Shown here: positions 1 to 6,222 of the stretch, piece after piece
Layout: each line of letters opens with the position of its first letter
Position numbering within the stretch: the first letter of the stretch is position 1
DNA from: an uncultured Cellvibrio sp.
Lineage (GTDB): Bacteria > Pseudomonadota > Gammaproteobacteria > Pseudomonadales > Cellvibrionaceae
DNA length: 10,514 nucleotides
Direction: 5' to 3'
Assembly: GCA_946482345.1 (NCBI GenBank)
Contig: CAMLRJ010000074.1
Location: forward strand, 1 to 10,514
Made by a program: the position numbers and the translations under genes
The notes under the pieces: model-generated
Databases searched by the model: none
Told to the model about the DNA's origin: nothing
Seen by the model: the letters and a program-made list of their open reading frames with translations, nothing else

Positions 1-358
1 AATTCGCAATGTTCGCGATTGAATAATCAGCCGATATTTTTTTTAAAAACACACCTGCCCACTGCTCAGGCAAATTCAAATCTTTAAAAGTGCCAGTATT
101 GCGAATCGCTAATATTTTTAATGGCTTACCGCCTTCAACCAAAGGTCTTTTGAGAACATGTGCTATAAAAAATCGAAAATTTTCCAAATCGCGAATTAAT
201 ACATTACCCATCTTTTGATTGGCATCTGTGATCACAATAAAGTTTTTTGACTCCAGCTGAAGCCATTTCACCTTGGACAAATCTTCAATATTGATTTCGG
301 CCGAAGAAATAGAGCTAATCATTGACAATAATATTATGAATAAATTTCGAGAAAGCAT
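1..358 (-). CDS. Secreted protein of unknown function, N-terminal 119 residues only
   Basis: The reading frame opens at an ATG at 358 and stays open to the left edge, so the C-terminal part is missing. An AAGGAG ribosome binding site (complement of 364-369) lies five bases upstream and supports this start. Residues 1-20 look like a signal peptide: MLSR, a hydrophobic stretch, then a Ser-rich end SSISSA before Glu21. The mature part has a W-L-x-L-E-S-x-N-F-x-V-x-T-D-A segment (about 32-46), then a LE-x-FR-x-F segment and PLKILAIRN. This resembles the N-terminal region of secreted proteins annotated DUF1570 or with TPR repeats, but that is recall from pattern and not a proven match. It starts 14 bases after the membrane-protein gene and may be the last visible member of the ccm transcript. 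It does not look like CcmH or CcmI: there is no CxxC haem-handling motif in the visible part and no paired N-terminal membrane helices. Confidence 0.72.
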   Translation of the reverse strand, partial: MLSRNLFIILLSMISSISSAEINIEDLSKVKWLQLESKNFIVITDANQKMGNVLIRDLENFRFFIAHVLKRPLVEGGKPLKILAIRNTGTFKDLNLPEQWAGVFLKKISADYSIANIAN

Positions 359-372
359 ATAAACTCCTTGAT

Positions 373-864
373 TTATAGTTTTCGCCAAGCCACGACCAAA
401 TAATAAACCACTCCACCAACAAGCCCTGAATACAAACATACTTTATGTAACATCCATACCGAAATTATTCCTTGCATAGAGTTAGTCAAATCGAAAGGAT
501 AAAAGGGTTGAACATCGGAATGCATAATACTGTCAAGTAATACATGACTGAAACTTCCAATGCATGCACTCAGAAAACACACCCGCCACGGAATACTTTC
601 TGCATTCAAGGTTTTTATTTCTAAAATTTTTAAACCAAACTGAGACAAATATTTTCCGGTAACTGCGGAAAATGCAGCAATTAAAGCAGCACCCAAATAG
701 GTATGAGTAAATCCATGAATATGCCCATGACCAAAAATCATGGTGATGAGAGGCTGAATATCCATGACAATTTGCGTCCAACCAAAAACCATTAAACTAA
801 AACTGCTTGGCAATACAGCTTTGACAAGAATGCCGGGGCCCATGTGAACCGGTGTAAATGGCAT
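373..864 (-). CDS. Small integral membrane protein, metal-dependent-hydrolase-like (DUF457/YdjM-like pattern)
   Basis: A 163-residue protein with about four hydrophobic spans. It opens MPFTPVHMGPG and carries conserved-looking polar residues next to the membrane: His7, Asp35, a His cluster at 46-54 (HGHIHGFTH), and a second cluster His107, Asp111, His115, Asp117 in SHVLLDSIMHSD, followed by VQPFYPF. This pattern of a first His, an HGxTH box and an SHxxLD box is seen in predicted membrane-bound metal-dependent hydrolases of the YdjM/DUF457 type, which are thought to bind zinc; the substrate is unknown. The start has an AAGGAT site (complement of 869-874) four bases upstream. The gene begins 18 bases after the ccmG stop, so it probably shares the ccm transcript. 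It occupies the place where ccmH usually stands but has no resemblance to CcmH. Real gene: very likely. Family: moderate. Role: unknown. Confidence 0.8.
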   Translation of the reverse strand: MPFTPVHMGPGILVKAVLPSSFSLMVFGWTQIVMDIQPLITMIFGHGHIHGFTHTYLGAALIAAFSAVTGKYLSQFGLKILEIKTLNAESIPWRVCFLSACIGSFSHVLLDSIMHSDVQPFYPFDLTNSMQGIISVWMLHKVCLYSGLVGGVVYYLVVAWRKL

Positions 865-882
865 ATAGATCCTTATGAAAAA

Positions 883-1434
883 TTATTCGCTCTCCAACTG
901 TTTCATCAAAGGTTGCAAATCTTCAGTCCAGACTTTTTCATTGACATCTCCAACGTGTTTGTAGCGGATGATGCCTTTTTTATCGATTACAAAAGTTTCC
1001 GGAGCGCCGTATACACCCAGATCAATACCCAACAAACCCTGTTCATCAAAAATAGAAAATACATAAGGGTTATGTAATTCCTGAAGCCATTGTCTGGCTG
1101 CTTCCTGATTATCTTTATAATTAATTCCATATATTTTTACACCTTGCGATTTCAGCTTGTTGAGAAACTCATGTTCAATACGGCAAGTAGTGCACCAGGT
1201 CGCCCACACATTCAACAAACTGACATGCCCCAACAAATCCTGATTGCTGGCTTGTGTCAGTTGCGCCGGATTTTCTTCTGCAGGCAATACAGGCATTGTA
1301 AAAACCGGAATCGCTCTATTGATTAAAGCAGACGGTTTTTCATTGGGATTCAGTGAAAGGCCCCGCCAAAATAAAATCGCCAGCAATAAAAAAATAGCGA
1401 GAGGGGTCAATAAAATCAGGCGTTGTTTTGTCAT
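883..1434 (-). CDS. ccmG: CcmG/DsbE, membrane-anchored periplasmic thiol:disulfide oxidoreductase
   Basis: CcmG reduces the CxxCH cysteines of apocytochrome c (directly or through CcmH) in the periplasm, with electrons from DsbD/CcdA. The 183-residue length is normal. Residues about 5-23 form the N-terminal membrane anchor, followed by a thioredoxin fold. Landmarks are LLNVWATWC (active-site Cys81 and Cys84), the family-specific Glu-containing RIEHEFLNKL after the active site, YGINYKD, the LGVYGAPET loop with the cis-proline Pro145, and FVIDKKGIIRYKHVGD. These match Escherichia coli CcmG in order and spacing. The active site reads C-T-T-C where C-P-T-C or C-V-P-C-like versions are usual. The ATG lies three bases after the ccmF stop, with only a weak GGAA-type ribosome site in the end of ccmF, so translational coupling is likely. 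Confidence 0.96.
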   Translation of the reverse strand: MTKQRLILLTPLAIFLLLAILFWRGLSLNPNEKPSALINRAIPVFTMPVLPAEENPAQLTQASNQDLLGHVSLLNVWATWCTTCRIEHEFLNKLKSQGVKIYGINYKDNQEAARQWLQELHNPYVFSIFDEQGLLGIDLGVYGAPETFVIDKKGIIRYKHVGDVNEKVWTEDLQPLMKQLESE

Positions 1435-1437
1435 TTT

Positions 1438-3399
1438 TTATTCCGTTACTTTTGCGCGATAACGTTTATCGATTACAGCCAATAATGAGCCTAATGCCAT
1501 AAAAATAGCACCGAGCCAAATCCAGCGAACAAACGGTTTTACATGAACGCGCATGGCCCATGCGTTATCTGACAATTTTTCTCCCATAGCGATGTAGATA
1601 TCACGAAACAAGCCTGCATCCAGCGCCACTTCTGTCATCACACTTCCTGTAGCAAGATAACGGCGCTTTTGTGGATACAACATTTCAAGAAATTGCTTAT
1701 TTTTTTGCACTTCAATATCCGCTTGATCGGCAAGATAGTTGTCGCCTTTTATTGGAGTCAGTGATTTTAATGTGAAGATATAAGGCGCTATTTCAACAGA
1801 CTGCCCTACTTCCAAACGTAAATCCCGTTCATGACTGTAGTAACTGCTCAACACAATACCGATAGTGGTCACACCTATACCCAGGTGCGCCAGACACATG
1901 GCGTAGTAACTGACACTTAATTTTTTGAGTCCTGAAATAAAATTATCGGCATGACGCAAACGGTAAATCAAATCAGATACAAGCACCGCTAAAATCCAGC
2001 ACGCAATAAATACGGCTATAGCCACAGGAAAAAAGTATTCTCCGCCGTAAAGCCACGGGAAAATTGCACCAATGATTGCACTGATAAACCAGGGCTTTAC
2101 CAACAGGGTTTTGAGTAATGCAGGCTGCGTTTTCTTCCAGTTTAAAATCGGGCCGACTGCCATCAACACAGCTAACAACCCCATCAAAGGCAAGAAAAAT
2201 AAATTGAAAAAAGGCGGGCCTACAGAAATTTTTCCTAACCCCAATGCATCAGCAATTAATGGATATAAAGTTCCAACCAAAACCACCAACATCACAATCA
2301 TTAATAAAATATTATTACTGAGCAAAAAAGTTTCGCGTGAAATCCAACTAAAACCCTGTTCACTTTTAACAACCGGTGCACGCAGGGCATACAACGCCAA
2401 TGATGTACCCACAACCACCAATAAAAATCCCAACACAAATAAACCGCGTTCGGGATCATTGGCAAACGCATGCACGGAAGTTAATACACCTGAACGAACC
2501 AAAAAGGTTCCGAGCAAACTGAGAGAGAAAGCAAATATTGCCAATAAAATCGTCCAGCTTTTAAATAAACCGCGTTTTTCAGTAACGGCCAAAGAGTGAA
2601 TTAATGCAGTACCGACTAACCATGGCATGAAAGAGGCGTTTTCAACCGGATCCCAAAACCACCAGCCACCCCAACCCAATTCGTAATAGGCCCACCAACT
2701 ACCCAATGCAATTCCAAGCGATAAAAATCCCCAGGCAATCGTTGCCCATGGGCGTGACCAACGCGCCCATGCACTGTCCATTCTGCCCGTTAGCAAGGCT
2801 GCAATAGCAAATGCAAACACCACACTGAAACCCACGTATCCCATGTATAAAACGGGCGGATGGATAATCAAACCAATATCTTGCAATAAAGGATTCAAAT
2901 CGCTGCCATCTTCAGGAGGTATAGGCAATATTCGATCAAAGGGATTGGATGTCAGCAAAATAAAAAGTGAAAAACCTATGGCGATAAATCCCATCACTGA
3001 CAACACACGCGATTGTAATTGCAATGGCAGTGAGCGACTGAAAATAGCAACCGCAAATGTCCAGCCGGATAGCATTAAAATCCACAACAACAGTGAACCT
3101 TCATGCCCCCCCCAAACCGCACTGATTTTGTAATGCAAAGGTAAAAGGGAATTGGAATTTTTGGCGATATAGGCAACGGAAAAATCATTTTGTGTAAAAG
3201 ACCAAACCAGACACACGAATGAGATCAACACAAAAATAAAAAATCCTGCTGCGAAGCTACGCGCACTCAGCATAAACAAAATATTATTGCGATAACTGCC
3301 CCACATCGGAATCACAAATAAAAGTGCAGCAAAACAAAACGCAATAATTAACGACAGCTGCCCGACTTCAGGTATCAGGCTTAACCAATTAGCGGGCAT
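1438..3399 (-). CDS. ccmF: CcmF, haem lyase subunit of cytochrome c maturation System I
   Basis: CcmF is the large inner-membrane protein that takes haem from holo-CcmE and attaches it to the CxxCH motif of apocytochrome c, working with CcmH and CcmI. The 653-residue protein is full length, with many membrane helices throughout. The WWD haem-binding domain is at about 243-260 (WGGWWFWDPVENASFMPW). Four expected histidines are present: His180 (IIHPPVLYMGY), His268, His310 and His504; these correspond to E. coli His173, 261, 303 and 491. The periplasmic segment before the last helix (about 520-620) is present. The conserved WGGHEGSLLLW segment (96-106) is encoded across a run of eight G. The ATG at 3399 overlaps the ccmE end by 11 bases; there is no closer ATG to the usual IPE-x-G start, so the protein carries about eight extra N-terminal residues. 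Confidence 0.97.
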   Translation of the reverse strand: MPANWLSLIPEVGQLSLIIAFCFAALLFVIPMWGSYRNNILFMLSARSFAAGFFIFVLISFVCLVWSFTQNDFSVAYIAKNSNSLLPLHYKISAVWGGHEGSLLLWILMLSGWTFAVAIFSRSLPLQLQSRVLSVMGFIAIGFSLFILLTSNPFDRILPIPPEDGSDLNPLLQDIGLIIHPPVLYMGYVGFSVVFAFAIAALLTGRMDSAWARWSRPWATIAWGFLSLGIALGSWWAYYELGWGGWWFWDPVENASFMPWLVGTALIHSLAVTEKRGLFKSWTILLAIFAFSLSLLGTFLVRSGVLTSVHAFANDPERGLFVLGFLLVVVGTSLALYALRAPVVKSEQGFSWISRETFLLSNNILLMIVMLVVLVGTLYPLIADALGLGKISVGPPFFNLFFLPLMGLLAVLMAVGPILNWKKTQPALLKTLLVKPWFISAIIGAIFPWLYGGEYFFPVAIAVFIACWILAVLVSDLIYRLRHADNFISGLKKLSVSYYAMCLAHLGIGVTTIGIVLSSYYSHERDLRLEVGQSVEIAPYIFTLKSLTPIKGDNYLADQADIEVQKNKQFLEMLYPQKRRYLATGSVMTEVALDAGLFRDIYIAMGEKLSDNAWAMRVHVKPFVRWIWLGAIFMALGSLLAVIDKRYRAKVTE

Positions 3400-3856
3400 A
3401 ATTTAAATTCTCGCAGGTTTTTTGATGCTCGCCGCCTGCTTTTTGCATGCCTTCGGCTACTTCGGGTGGAATATAATTTTCATCGTGTTTTGCCAATACC
3501 TCATTAGCAAGGAATTCGCCTTTCTCATTTATTTTTCCATTAATGACAGCTGCTTCACCTTCAGCAAACAAATCAGGCAATATTCCCGAGAAAAATACTT
3601 TTACATCGGCTGCACCATCTGTAATCACAAAGCTGACATCCAGATTATGATCTGAACGCTGCACGCTTCCAGGTTTAACGCAACCACCACCGCGAATATT
3701 GACATTATGCGGAACCTGCCCCGATGCAATTTTGCTGGGCGGATAAAACAAATTCAGATTTTCCCGTAATGCATAAATAATCAAACCAATCGCCAGGCTT
3801 GAAAAAATGACAATAAATAACACCATATATAATCGTTGTTTTCTAATCGGATGCAT
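3389..3856 (-). CDS. ccmE: CcmE, periplasmic haem chaperone
   Basis: CcmE binds haem covalently and carries it from the CcmABCD complex to CcmF. I place the start at 3856 (MHPIRKQRL), giving 155 residues: it matches the usual basic start just before the single membrane anchor (about 10-30), and a GAGAAG site lies just upstream. An in-frame ATG at 3886 would add ten Lys/Arg-rich residues and a deeper overlap with ccmD. The OB-fold part has GILPDLF-x-EG (91-100) and the haem-binding motif LAKHDENYIPPEV with His124 and Tyr128, equal to E. coli His130 and Tyr134. Two oddities: the normally R-x-G-G-M-V strand reads RGGGCV with Cys59 in place of Met, and the tail has a second cysteine, Cys148. The gene overlaps ccmD by 14 bases and ccmF by 11. 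Confidence 0.95.
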   Translation of the reverse strand: MHPIRKQRLYMVLFIVIFSSLAIGLIIYALRENLNLFYPPSKIASGQVPHNVNIRGGGCVKPGSVQRSDHNLDVSFVITDGAADVKVFFSGILPDLFAEGEAAVINGKINEKGEFLANEVLAKHDENYIPPEVAEGMQKAGGEHQKTCENLNYAR

Positions 3857-4028
3857 TTTCTTCTCGACTTTTTTTCTTGAGTTCACGTTTAACCATATCG
3901 CGATAAGCTTTTACAGGCGCCCATACCAGATAAGCAAATCCTGTCAGGGTAATCACATAAGCAGACCAAACATAAGGCCCATGACCACCCATGGAAATAA
4001 AATCAGCAAGCGATTCAAATTGGAACAT
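3843..4028 (-). CDS. ccmD: CcmD, small membrane subunit that releases holo-CcmE
   Basis: CcmD is a short inner-membrane protein that stabilises the CcmC-CcmE complex and, with CcmAB, is needed to release haem-loaded CcmE. The 61-residue product has the family hallmark MGGHGPYVWSAY at 13-24, one membrane helix (about 20-40) and a strongly charged cytoplasmic tail (KRELKKKSREE). Length is typical. The ATG comes one base after the ccmC stop (TGAGATG), with a GGGAG-type ribosome site inside the end of ccmC, and the gene end overlaps the ccmE start. The layout C-D-E matches other System I operons. Confidence 0.95.
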   Translation of the reverse strand: MFQFESLADFISMGGHGPYVWSAYVITLTGFAYLVWAPVKAYRDMVKRELKKKSREENASD

Positions 4029-4029
4029 C

Positions 4030-4794
4030 TCACTTATCTCCCTTATCTTGTAAATTGTTTTGTGTTAATAAATCTTTTACCCATTGACTACGCTCTTCAC
4101 GGCGTAAAATCTCAACACGGGTAAATAATATGACGACGAAAGTAAAAAATGCATAAAGGCCAACCAACATAATCAACAAAGGATATTTCATTGATGGATC
4201 AATAGTGGACTCACCGACAATTTTGATCGTTGCGGGTTGATGCAGTGTGTGCCACCAATCAACGGATTTATAAATGATCGGGATATTGATCATGCCAACC
4301 AGAGATAAAATAGCGCAGGCTTTATCAGCAGTATCACGATGTTGATAGGCTTGTTGCAGGGCAATCACACCCATATAAAGAAAGAACAAAACCAACATGG
4401 AAGTAATGCGTGCATCCCATTCCCACCAGGTGCCCCATGTCGGTTTGCCCCAAATAGAACCTGTTGCCAAACCTAAAAAAGTTAACACAGCACCAACGGG
4501 TGCAGCAGATGCCATAGTGATGAATGCCATTTTCATTCGCCAGATCAAACCCACAGCACCGGCAATTGCCATCACGTAATAACCGGCCATGGCAAGCACT
4601 GCAACCGGCATGTGAATGTAGATAATGCGATAACTATTGCCCTGACGATAATCCATCGGCGCAAACGCCAATCCCCAGACAATACCCACAATCAATAAAC
4701 TGAAAGTAAAAATACCAATCCAGGGCAACCAATGAGTTGTTTTTTCATAAAACCAGCGAGGTGAACCCAATCGATGAAACCATTGCCAATTCAT
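4030..4794 (-). CDS. ccmC: CcmC, haem handling and transfer to CcmE
   Basis: CcmC is a six-helix inner-membrane protein of the haem-handling family. It presents haem on its periplasmic WWD face and drives covalent attachment to CcmE. The 254-residue protein is full length. It has the WWD motif WGTWWEWDARITSML (120-134) flanked by the two haem-ligand histidines, His61 (YIHMPVA) and His185 (WWHTLHQP), matching E. coli His60 and His184. The start MNWQWFHRLGSP is the usual position for the family. It begins five bases after the ccmB stop. The C-terminal tail from about residue 232 is charged and cytoplasmic. No missing key residue seen. Confidence 0.97.
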   Translation of the reverse strand: MNWQWFHRLGSPRWFYEKTTHWLPWIGIFTFSLLIVGIVWGLAFAPMDYRQGNSYRIIYIHMPVAVLAMAGYYVMAIAGAVGLIWRMKMAFITMASAAPVGAVLTFLGLATGSIWGKPTWGTWWEWDARITSMLVLFFLYMGVIALQQAYQHRDTADKACAILSLVGMINIPIIYKSVDWWHTLHQPATIKIVGESTIDPSMKYPLLIMLVGLYAFFTFVVILFTRVEILRREERSQWVKDLLTQNNLQDKGDK

Positions 4795-4799
4795 AGTTA

Positions 4800-5483
4800 T
4801 TACTCTTGTGAAATTCTCAAAGCACCCATAATGGCAAAGGGTGCCGCCAATAATCCCAATGCTGCCATAGCGCCCAGTACTGCCAGCTGCATATGGTAGT
4901 GCGAAAAATCCACCGCACTTTGTACTGCACTTGCCCCGAAAATTAATAAGGGAATGTACAGGGGGATCACAATCAATGACAACAATAATCCGCTACGCCT
5001 TGCGGATAGTGTCAAAGCTGCGCCTATTCCGCCAATCAACGTCATGGTGATGGTGCCGAGCAATAGACTCAATATGAGTGGTGAATATCCTTCCTCCGGT
5101 AAATTTAGCAACAGCCCCAAAAAAGGAGACAGGAGAGTCAAAGGCAAACCGGTCACACACCAATGCACCAGCATTTTTGCAAGCACCACAAAATACAAAG
5201 GCTGGGGACTTATCAGGATTTGTTCCAGCGAACCGTCTTCATAGTCACTGCGAAACATAGCTTCCAATGATAATAAAGACGCCAACAATGCCATGATCCA
5301 AACAATGCCGGGCGCCAATAATGCCAACACTTTTTTATCAGGGCCCAATCCCAATGGAATCAAACTGACGGCGAGAGTGAAAAATACCAAAGGGTTCAGC
5401 AAATCAAGCTTGTGCCGCGCAACCACACGAAAGTCGCGTTGCAGATGACTGACAAAACCACCCAATAAAGACTGTTGCATCAA
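4800..5483 (-). CDS. ccmB: CcmB, membrane subunit of the CcmAB ABC transporter
   Basis: CcmB is the permease-type subunit that pairs with CcmA. ATP hydrolysis by the complex is needed to release holo-CcmE from CcmC/CcmD; the transported substrate is still debated, and haem export is not established. The 227-residue length is normal, with six predicted membrane helices. The family motif FRSDYEDGSLEQILISP (77-93) is on the cytoplasmic side after helix two, where it is thought to contact the ATPase. A second conserved stretch, VIPLYIPLLIFGASAV, follows about residue 172. Its ATG overlaps the ccmA TGA in an ATGA arrangement, which suggests translational coupling and matched amounts of the two subunits. 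Confidence 0.96.
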   Translation of the reverse strand: MMQQSLLGGFVSHLQRDFRVVARHKLDLLNPLVFFTLAVSLIPLGLGPDKKVLALLAPGIVWIMALLASLLSLEAMFRSDYEDGSLEQILISPQPLYFVVLAKMLVHWCVTGLPLTLLSPFLGLLLNLPEEGYSPLILSLLLGTITMTLIGGIGAALTLSARRSGLLLSLIVIPLYIPLLIFGASAVQSAVDFSHYHMQLAVLGAMAALGLLAAPFAIMGALRISQE

Positions 5484-6124
5484 GCGGCTTCCTCCAGTGA
5501 TTTTGCGGAAAAATCCTGTAGATGGATTTGCTTGATTCCAGGAATGGCTAAATCCTGATGTGATGTTAACAAGGTCAAACCGCCCGCAGCCCGATGATTT
5601 TTTAATAACTCTTCCAACATTTCGACACCGGATTTATCAATGGCGGTAAAAGGCTCATCCAGAATCCAGACTCGCGCCATAGTGAGATGCAATCTCGCCA
5701 GTGCAACCCGGCGAAATTGCCCGGCAGATAAATGGTCGCAACCTGTGTCTTCATATCCCCTTAATCCAACCCGTCGCAATGCCACTTCAGGATGAACCTG
5801 TGTCGCTTGTTGCGCTGCAAACCAATGCAGGTTTTCAAGTGGAGTAAGAGATCTTTTGATGCCCGCCAAATGCCCGAGATACAAACTGTCCTGTGCAAAT
5901 TGCCAGCGGGAATTTTGCAATGACTGGCCCCTGTAACGGATATCGCCTGAAGAGGCTGGCGTTAAACCGGCAATTATGCGTAACAAGCTGGTCTTTCCGG
6001 CACCGTTAGGCCCCAGAATTTGCACCAGATCACCCGCCGAAAAACTGGCAGTAAGTCGTGCAAACAAAAGTCTGTCATCTCTTTCGCAAGCTAATTGATC
6101 AAGTTCCAATAAAAGGTCGGACAT
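5480..6124 (-). CDS. ccmA: CcmA, ATPase subunit of the CcmAB ABC transporter
   Basis: A 214-residue ABC ATPase, the first gene of the ccm run. It has Walker A GPNGAGKT (38-45), the CcmA-type signature LSAGQFRRVALARL (132-145), Walker B VWILDEP (152-158) with catalytic Glu157, and the switch His189 in TSHQD. The LSAGQ form rather than LSGGQ is typical of CcmA. The ATG at 6124 is the first possible start: going upstream in frame there is no ATG, GTG or TTG before a TAG stop at about 6142-6144. No Shine-Dalgarno sequence is visible before it (AT-rich sequence only), so initiation may be weak or leader-dependent. The leader and candidate promoter are in 6125-6222. Confidence 0.96.
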   Translation of the reverse strand: MSDLLLELDQLACERDDRLLFARLTASFSAGDLVQILGPNGAGKTSLLRIIAGLTPASSGDIRYRGQSLQNSRWQFAQDSLYLGHLAGIKRSLTPLENLHWFAAQQATQVHPEVALRRVGLRGYEDTGCDHLSAGQFRRVALARLHLTMARVWILDEPFTAIDKSGVEMLEELLKNHRAAGGLTLLTSHQDLAIPGIKQIHLQDFSAKSLEEAA

Positions 6125-6161
6125 AGTGTTAAATTCAATCGCCTATACTGTTGGGGCACTG

Positions 6162-6190
6162 TTACTATTTTTATTCGGGCTGATTATAAC
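6162..6190 (+). promoter_or_regulatory. Candidate sigma70 promoter for the FliK-like/cmoA genes
   Basis: TTACTA (6162-6167, 3 of 6) and TATAAC (6185-6190, 5 of 6) are separated by 17 bases on the plus strand, giving a start near 6197 and a leader of about 26 bases. The -10 box overlaps that of the opposing ccm promoter, so the two could not be occupied at once. Weak on sequence alone. Confidence 0.33.
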
Positions 6191-6211
6191 GAGCGACGCC
6201 CAATGCTTCGA
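6183..6211 (-). promoter_or_regulatory. Candidate sigma70 promoter for the ccm operon
   Basis: On the minus strand a perfect TATAAT (complement of 6183-6188) lies 17 bases downstream of TCGAAG (complement of 6206-6211), a weak 3-of-6 match to TTGACA. Transcription would start near 6176, giving a leader of about 50 bases before ccmA. The perfect -10 and ideal spacing support it; the poor -35 suggests an activator or modest strength. Predicted by eye only. Confidence 0.45.
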
Positions 6212-6222
6212 GAGATTTCTGG

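Noticed and set aside
1..6. AATTC at the left edge and GGCCGC at the right edge as cloning-site remnants
   Set aside because: Both edges continue natural reading frames (the secreted protein and the GGPMS loop of the amidotransferase), and an ordinary GAATTC occurs inside the window. There is no vector sequence.
2072..2599. A 175-codon plus-strand open frame opposite ccmF
   Set aside because: It is fully inside ccmF on the other strand. Its product is Asn/Lys/Thr-rich low complexity without a recognisable domain, as expected from the complement of a hydrophobic membrane protein gene.
3857..3886. The longer start for ccmE (extra ten residues)
   Set aside because: The extra residues are Lys/Arg-rich coding overlap with ccmD. 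The start at 3856 has a ribosome site and fits the family N-terminus.
6130..6149. TAAA and GCCTATA as a possible flagellar sigma28 promoter for the FliK-like gene
   Set aside because: The two parts are separated by 8 bases rather than about 15, and the second part is a poor match to GCCGATAA.
6151..6168. TTGGGGCAC... as a possible sigma54 site
   Set aside because: The required GC ten bases after GG is absent; the bases there are A and T.
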